Positions 58,482-64,000 of a DNA stretch of 64,000 bases are shown in pieces; the first letter of the stretch is position 1; each line of letters begins with the position of its first letter. A program made the position numbers and the translations under genes. The notes below the pieces were generated by a model. The model worked only from the letters and a program-made list of their open reading frames with translations, had not been told where the DNA came from and searched no databases. This DNA comes from Candidatus Woesearchaeota archaeon (lineage in GTDB: Archaea > Nanobdellota > Nanobdellia > Woesearchaeales > DSVV01), in NCBI GenBank assembly GCA_018661705.1, contig JABJHR010000019.1, positions 62,001 through 126,000 on the forward strand, given 5' to 3'.

Positions 58482-60044
58482 TTATTCTCCTAATATTTCA
58501 CTATCAGTATTTATCTTACTTTTTGGTTTATGCTTATAAATCTTTATTAAATCTTTGATTTCATTTATACTAACTAATCTAAGCAGAAAGATCATAATTA
58601 TATAAATAATTCCGCCTATGCTTACGATCAATGCTAATTTTAAATAGATATTTGTTATTATTAATATTTGAAGTAATTTTATTGTACTTAAAAAAATTAA
58701 GCCAGCAACCATATTTTTAAGCCATTTAACAATTGGAAGTCTCACAGGAATAAATCTTTTAAGATATATATTTGATATTGTTGCCATGATTAAGTAACTT
58801 GTTGATGTAGCTATTGCAGCCCCAATTATTCCATATAATGGTATGAGAACTAAGTTTAATATTGTATTTGATATTGCAGCAATAATTGTTGCATATGTAT
58901 TTAGTTTAGGTTTGCCTATGCCACCAATTGTTGAATAATTTATTTGGGAAAATGATAGGAAGAACATTCCTATACAGAGAATACTTAATGGTCCAGATGC
59001 AGCAACATATTTAGCTCCAAACAATATTGTTATTATGTCTTTAGAAAATGCAATAAAAATAAAAAGAATTGGTAATAAAAACATAAAAAGGTATTTATAC
59101 ACTATTTTTATTCCTTCTGATAATTTTACAATTTCTTTTTTTGTCCATAATTCTGAGCTCAAAGGATAAATTATTGTTCGTAATGGTAATACAATTTGTC
59201 CTATAAAATTAGCAGCTGGAAGAGCAACATTATAAAGACCAACAAAAAAAACTCCTGAGAAAAAAGTTAACATAATGGAATCAGTGTATGTGATTATTAC
59301 CATTGCACCTGTTCCTAACATTGTTGGGATTGCAAAATCTTTTATCTTTTTAACTAGTGGATTATTATAAATTTCTTTTATCTTGAAGTTTGATTTTATC
59401 CTTAAAAAATCAGGTTCTGCTTTTTTAATAAAAATAAACATATATACCATAACTATTACTATGGGGGTTAATATGTAGGCATATGCTACACCAAATATCC
59501 CCTTACCCAAAATAATAAAGATAAATGCAAAAAAGAGTAATAATATTGCTCTAATTAAATTCATAGAAGAAAAGATACCCATCATTTGGTAGCCTTGGAA
59601 TGTATTCTTAAAAAACCATTCGCCCCCTGCAATAAAAAAGGCTATTGCAACTAAGATTATTATTGGTGTTGCATTAGATGTGTGTAAAAAATTTTCTGCA
59701 ATAAATGGCGATAAAATTATTATTGATATTACTATTAAAAGAGATACAAATAATGTTATTAATGTTATCAGAATCATAGTATATTTTAAGTTATTTTTTT
59801 CATTTTTTATTTTAAATAAGGGTATAAATCTAACTAAAGCTTCGTTAAATCCAAAATCACGAAAGATGCTAAAAAAAGCAACTAAAGAGAATATTGAGAA
59901 AAAGAGACCATAATCTGTAACTGTTAAACTTCTTGCAATAAACATTCTAAATATGTATGAAAATATTACTGTTAAACCAGTAATGATGGTGATGATTATT
60001 AGCCTATTTACTACTGTTCGTGTGTAATTTTCCTCATTCATCAT
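58482..60044 (-). CDS. Polysaccharide/lipid-linked oligosaccharide flippase (MOP superfamily, Wzx-like)
   Basis: Multi-TM; MFIARSLTVTDYGLFFSIFSLVAFFSIFRDFGFNEALVRFIP. Confidence 0.9.
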   Translation of the reverse strand: MMNEENYTRTVVNRLIIITIITGLTVIFSYIFRMFIARSLTVTDYGLFFSIFSLVAFFSIFRDFGFNEALVRFIPLFKIKNEKNNLKYTMILITLITLFVSLLIVISIIILSPFIAENFLHTSNATPIIILVAIAFFIAGGEWFFKNTFQGYQMMGIFSSMNLIRAILLLFFAFIFIILGKGIFGVAYAYILTPIVIVMVYMFIFIKKAEPDFLRIKSNFKIKEIYNNPLVKKIKDFAIPTMLGTGAMVIITYTDSIMLTFFSGVFFVGLYNVALPAANFIGQIVLPLRTIIYPLSSELWTKKEIVKLSEGIKIVYKYLFMFLLPILFIFIAFSKDIITILFGAKYVAASGPLSILCIGMFFLSFSQINYSTIGGIGKPKLNTYATIIAAISNTILNLVLIPLYGIIGAAIATSTSYLIMATISNIYLKRFIPVRLPIVKWLKNMVAGLIFLSTIKLLQILIITNIYLKLALIVSIGGIIYIIMIFLLRLVSINEIKDLIKIYKHKPKSKINTDSEILGE

Positions 60045-60316
60045 CTAATTATTCTAGTTTTTATTTAAATTGTTTATGCAAAGGTAATCTATTATTTATT
60101 TTATACGATAAAAAGATTTCCATAATAATCAGTAAACATTATATAACTAATAAATTATTGTAATAAACTGCCTATGTTTTGAAATTGTTTAAATATGGTG
60201 TATGTGATATAAAAAATTCGAACAAAACCTATTTTATTATAATTATATTGAAATTCATAAATTATATAAATGCAATCAAGGTTTTGTAATAAAAAAATGT
60301 GTATGGTGTGTTTACA

Positions 60317-62719
60317 ATGAAAGTTCTTTTAATTAATCCAAGCAAATGGGGAAGAGGAATAACTCCTATATGGGTTGCTAGTCATTCAGCTATTCTTAAA
60401 TCAAAAGGTCACGAAGTAAAACTCTTTGATTGTACATTTTATAGTGATTGGAGTGATGATGAGATTACATTTAATACAATCAATAAACAATACAAACCAT
60501 CAGATTATTTTTCATATGTTTCATACAAAAAAAAATCAATTTTTGAAGATTTACAAAGAATGATTGATGAATTTAAACCAGATGTTTTATTTTGGTCTGC
60601 TATATCTTCTCATATTCATGGTGAGGGTGAATATGTAAACATTCAGTATGGTTATGATTTAACAAAAAATATTAATTTGCCAAAAATATGTGCGGGGTTA
60701 CAGCCAACTGCTAGTCCAAAGGATATGCCTTTAATCTATCCAAATATTGATTATTTTATTTTAGGAGAATCAGAATTAGTATTGTGTAATCTTCTTGAAG
60801 CATTATCATCTAATCTGGATTTGACTAATGTTAATGGTCTTTACTATAAAAAAAATGGTTATTGGATTAAAAATAAAAAACAAGAGATTATTTTAAATAT
60901 GGATTTAATACCGCCTTATGATTACTCTATCTTTGAAGATCAAATTTTTTATCGTCCTTATAATGGTGAAATTGTCCGAGCTGTTGATTATGAAATGTCT
61001 CGTGGTTGTATCTATTCTTGTGCATATTGCGTTGAAACAGTGATTCAAAAGTATTATGGTTTTACAGATAATAATGATGGGGTAATTATTGGTGCTAATA
61101 AATATCTTAGGAATAAGAGTGCGATGAGAATTTTAAAAGAGATGAAATACTTACATGAAACTTATGGGATAACTCTTTTTAGATGTCAAGACACTAATTT
61201 TTTAACAATTAAGATTCTTCGAGAACTTGCCGATTTAATGGATGCGGAAGAAAATTTTAATATCAAACTTTATGTTGAAACAAGGCCTGAAAATGTTAAT
61301 CTAAACACTATTGAATTATTAAAACGTTTGAAGGTTGATGGTGTTGGCATGGGTATTGAACTATCAACAGAGACGTTTAGAAAAAATAATCTGAATCGTT
61401 TTGTATCACAGAAAAAAATAATAGAAGCTTTTAAACTTCTTAAAATAGAAGGCATTAAGAGAACTTCATATAACATTATTGGTCTTCCTGAGCAAGGGGA
61501 GCAATCTATTTTGGAAACAATCCGTTTCAACAATTTACTTTGTCCAGATAATCTAACTGTTGCATTTTATTCCCCTTATCTTGGGACTCAACAGGAAATA
61601 AAAGCAAGACAATTAAAATATTTTGATGAAAATGAATCTTTTGTTGATGGTCAGTTGAGGTCTTGTTCAAAATCACCGCTGATTTCAAGACCTCTTTTAG
61701 ATTTTTACAAAAAGAATTTCACATATTTTGTACAGAATGGTTTAGAAAATCTTGAAAATATGAAATCTAAACAATTAGAGAGAATTGATGATTTTTCAAA
61801 ATTAAAAAAATCTGCTTCTTCCGAATTCAAATCAAAAATAGTCATTGGTACATGGTCTCTCAGTGGAGATTATGGGTCTGTTGATTTATCTAAAATTCAA
61901 GAAGTATTATTATATTGTTATGAAAAAGGATTACGTGAATTTGATACTGCACCTTCTTATGGCAATGGATTTATGGAATTTTGTTTAGGTTCAGTATTTG
62001 GTAATAAATCAGATGTTCTTATTAATTCAAAAATAGGGAATTCTCCTTTTTATGGAAAAAGTTTTATTATTGGTGATTTAAAAAAATCCTTTGAATGTAC
62101 TCTTAAACGCTTAAAACGTGATAACATTAATATTTTATTTTTACACAATCCTCGTACAGAAATTCATGATTATGACTCTATTCACCAGTTTATGGATGAA
62201 TTAAAGCGAGATGGTAAAATTAATTTTAAAGGAATTAGTTTAGCTAAAGGATATGACTATAGTTCTATTGATCTTAATCGTTTTGATGTTGTTCAAGATG
62301 ATGCAAACTTATTATCTATGGATTATAAAAAATTGATTCTATCTGAAAAAACCTTATTTATGGCACGATCTCCCTTGGCTAGTGGATTATTAAGTGGGAA
62401 TATAGCCCCTAACACAGTTTTTGAGAAAAATGATCACCGATCCTTCTGGTTAAAGGGTGATCGTTTAATTTCATTAATGAAACGTGTTGATAAAATTAGG
62501 GGACAAAGTAATCTTTTATTACCAATTATTGCAAGGAAATTTCTTCTTGAAGACACACAAATTAATCGTATTATCTTTGGAATAAAAAAGAAAGAACATG
62601 TAGATGATTTGTTGCGAGATTTATCTACTCCGTTACTTCCTGAAAAACTTAGGAATAATTTGTATTTATTATTTAAACAGGATTTTGGATTGATTGATGA
62701 GAAACATTTAAGATATTAA
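60317..62719 (+). CDS. Fusion: B12-binding-type radical SAM domain + C-terminal aldo/keto reductase domain
   Basis: N-term MKVLLINPSKWGRGITPIW, SRGCIYSCAYCVETVIQKYYG, VGMGIELSTE; C-term IVIGTWSLSGDYGSVD...LREFDTAPSYGNGFMEFCLGSVFG, NILFLHNPRTE, KFKGISLAKGYDYSSIDLNRFDVVQ-like AKR sequence. Track start at GTG 60299; ATG at 60317 preferred. Confidence 0.9.
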   Translation: MKVLLINPSKWGRGITPIWVASHSAILKSKGHEVKLFDCTFYSDWSDDEITFNTINKQYKPSDYFSYVSYKKKSIFEDLQRMIDEFKPDVLFWSAISSHIHGEGEYVNIQYGYDLTKNINLPKICAGLQPTASPKDMPLIYPNIDYFILGESELVLCNLLEALSSNLDLTNVNGLYYKKNGYWIKNKKQEIILNMDLIPPYDYSIFEDQIFYRPYNGEIVRAVDYEMSRGCIYSCAYCVETVIQKYYGFTDNNDGVIIGANKYLRNKSAMRILKEMKYLHETYGITLFRCQDTNFLTIKILRELADLMDAEENFNIKLYVETRPENVNLNTIELLKRLKVDGVGMGIELSTETFRKNNLNRFVSQKKIIEAFKLLKIEGIKRTSYNIIGLPEQGEQSILETIRFNNLLCPDNLTVAFYSPYLGTQQEIKARQLKYFDENESFVDGQLRSCSKSPLISRPLLDFYKKNFTYFVQNGLENLENMKSKQLERIDDFSKLKKSASSEFKSKIVIGTWSLSGDYGSVDLSKIQEVLLYCYEKGLREFDTAPSYGNGFMEFCLGSVFGNKSDVLINSKIGNSPFYGKSFIIGDLKKSFECTLKRLKRDNINILFLHNPRTEIHDYDSIHQFMDELKRDGKINFKGISLAKGYDYSSIDLNRFDVVQDDANLLSMDYKKLILSEKTLFMARSPLASGLLSGNIAPNTVFEKNDHRSFWLKGDRLISLMKRVDKIRGQSNLLLPIIARKFLLEDTQINRIIFGIKKKEHVDDLLRDLSTPLLPEKLRNNLYLLFKQDFGLIDEKHLRY

Positions 62720-62806
62720 TTGTAATAATCATTCTTCTTACTTAAAAAATATAAATGCAAGCAAATATCTATATGTTTTTATATAACAAATAAAAAAACA
62801 CATAAA

Positions 62807-64000
62807 ATGGTCAAAGAAAAGCATAATATCAAACATAACCCTAATTTAAACATAACTCTGATTCATCCATTTACAATAGTTCCACCTTTTGGGATTATGT
62901 CAATTGCATCTGTTCTTGAAAAAAATGGTTTTAATGTGAAAATAGTAGCTTACAATAAAGAAAAAATCCCTGTAAAACAAATTCTTACTGATATCAAGGA
63001 TGCTAATCTTATAGGTATTTCCACATATACCATGCCTATGCTTAAAGAGGCAGTAAGAATAACTAGAATTATCAAAAAATATTCAAATGCATTGCTTGTT
63101 TGGGGTGGTGTTCATGCAACTTTATTTCCTCACAAATCACTGCAGGAATTTAATCTTGAATGTGTTGCGATTAATGAGGGGGACTTTACAATGTTGGACA
63201 TTGCTAAGGCTGTTCGTGATAACAAATCCTTTGACAAAGTTAAAGGAATTTATGTATGGAAAAATAAAAAGGTACATTTTACAGGTGTGCGTGAACCAAT
63301 TTTTGATATGAAATTATTACCTAAATATGCTTGGCACCTTATTGATCCAAGAAAATATATTTCTATTAATTTAATTACTAGAAGAAAATCAATCCTACTG
63401 GTGGAAAGTCGTGGATGTCCTTATAACTGTTCATTTTGCTATGTTAATAATATGTTTGGAAGAAAATGGAGGGGAAGATCTCCTAAGGAAGTTGTGGAAG
63501 AGATGGATTTTTTAAATAGAAAGTTTAAAATATCTCATTTTGACTTTTTAGATGACTTGCCTTTTGGCGGTAGCAAATCTGAAATGATAACTTTTTGTAA
63601 TCTAATCAAAAACAAAAATTATACTTGGACTTGTGACTACAGGGTTAATTGTGCCGATTTTGAGGTTTTAAAAGCAATGAAACAATGTGGTTGTAAATAT
63701 ATCTACTATGGTGTTGAGTCTGGTTCACCAAAAATCCTTAAATTACTAAGAAAAGCAACAACACCTAAGATGATTATTCGTGCTTTTGATCTTACTAATA
63801 AAGTAGGAATTAATTCAATGGCAGGGTTTATTTGTGGGTTTCCTGATGAAACAATTGCAGACTTAAAATTAACCTATAAACTTGCAAAAAGAATCAAAGC
63901 AACTAAAACAAGGCTTGCAAAATATGTTCCATATCCTGGTGGGGACTTATATCAATTAGCTGTTCAAAGAGGTTTTAAAATTCCAAGTAAAACCATTGAC
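62807..64000 (+). CDS. B12-binding-domain radical SAM protein (partial, runs off window)
   Basis: Frame from ATG 62807: MVKEKHNIKHNPNLNITLIHPFTIVPPFGIMSIASVLEKNGF...LVWGGVHATLFP...LLVESRGCPYNCSFCYVNNMFGRKW...YYGVESGSPKILKLLRKATT...; absent from track because incomplete. Confidence 0.92.
   Translation, partial: MVKEKHNIKHNPNLNITLIHPFTIVPPFGIMSIASVLEKNGFNVKIVAYNKEKIPVKQILTDIKDANLIGISTYTMPMLKEAVRITRIIKKYSNALLVWGGVHATLFPHKSLQEFNLECVAINEGDFTMLDIAKAVRDNKSFDKVKGIYVWKNKKVHFTGVREPIFDMKLLPKYAWHLIDPRKYISINLITRRKSILLVESRGCPYNCSFCYVNNMFGRKWRGRSPKEVVEEMDFLNRKFKISHFDFLDDLPFGGSKSEMITFCNLIKNKNYTWTCDYRVNCADFEVLKAMKQCGCKYIYYGVESGSPKILKLLRKATTPKMIIRAFDLTNKVGINSMAGFICGFPDETIADLKLTYKLAKRIKATKTRLAKYVPYPGGDLYQLAVQRGFKIPSKTID

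Noticed and set aside
63087-63311. + strand 74-aa ORF
   Set aside because: Out-of-frame reading inside the partial radical SAM gene starting at 62807

Overview
AT-rich 64 kb chromosomal window from an archaeon. Gene content includes ABCE1/RLI, Topo VI A+B, an archaeo-eukaryotic primase, HerA-like ATPase, AK6/Fap7 and an intron-containing tRNA. A primase that appears to fuse PriS and the PriL Fe-S domain suggests a DPANN lineage (Woesearchaeota/Pacearchaeota/Nanoarchaeota-like); that taxonomy is inference. Left part (0-35 kb): information-processing and housekeeping genes, including a GTPase/DUF2073/Zn-ribbon trio resembling the archaeal vesiculation cluster, a glmM-glmU-HAD-glmS set, two tRNA-Thr genes and a stand-alone 5S rRNA. 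Right part (36-64 kb): a surface-glycan locus with nucleotide-sugar dehydrogenases, epimerases, several GTs, NeuB/NeuA-type genes, a MOP-type flippase, a heparinase-like protein and four B12-binding-type radical SAM genes, one fused to an aldo/keto reductase. Most striking non-coding signal: helically phased tandem arrays of a 10-bp self-complementary unit CATTRYAATG at two unlinked intergenic sites (8.58-8.64 kb and 26.57-26.97 kb). All family assignments come from reading the translations; no database search was run.
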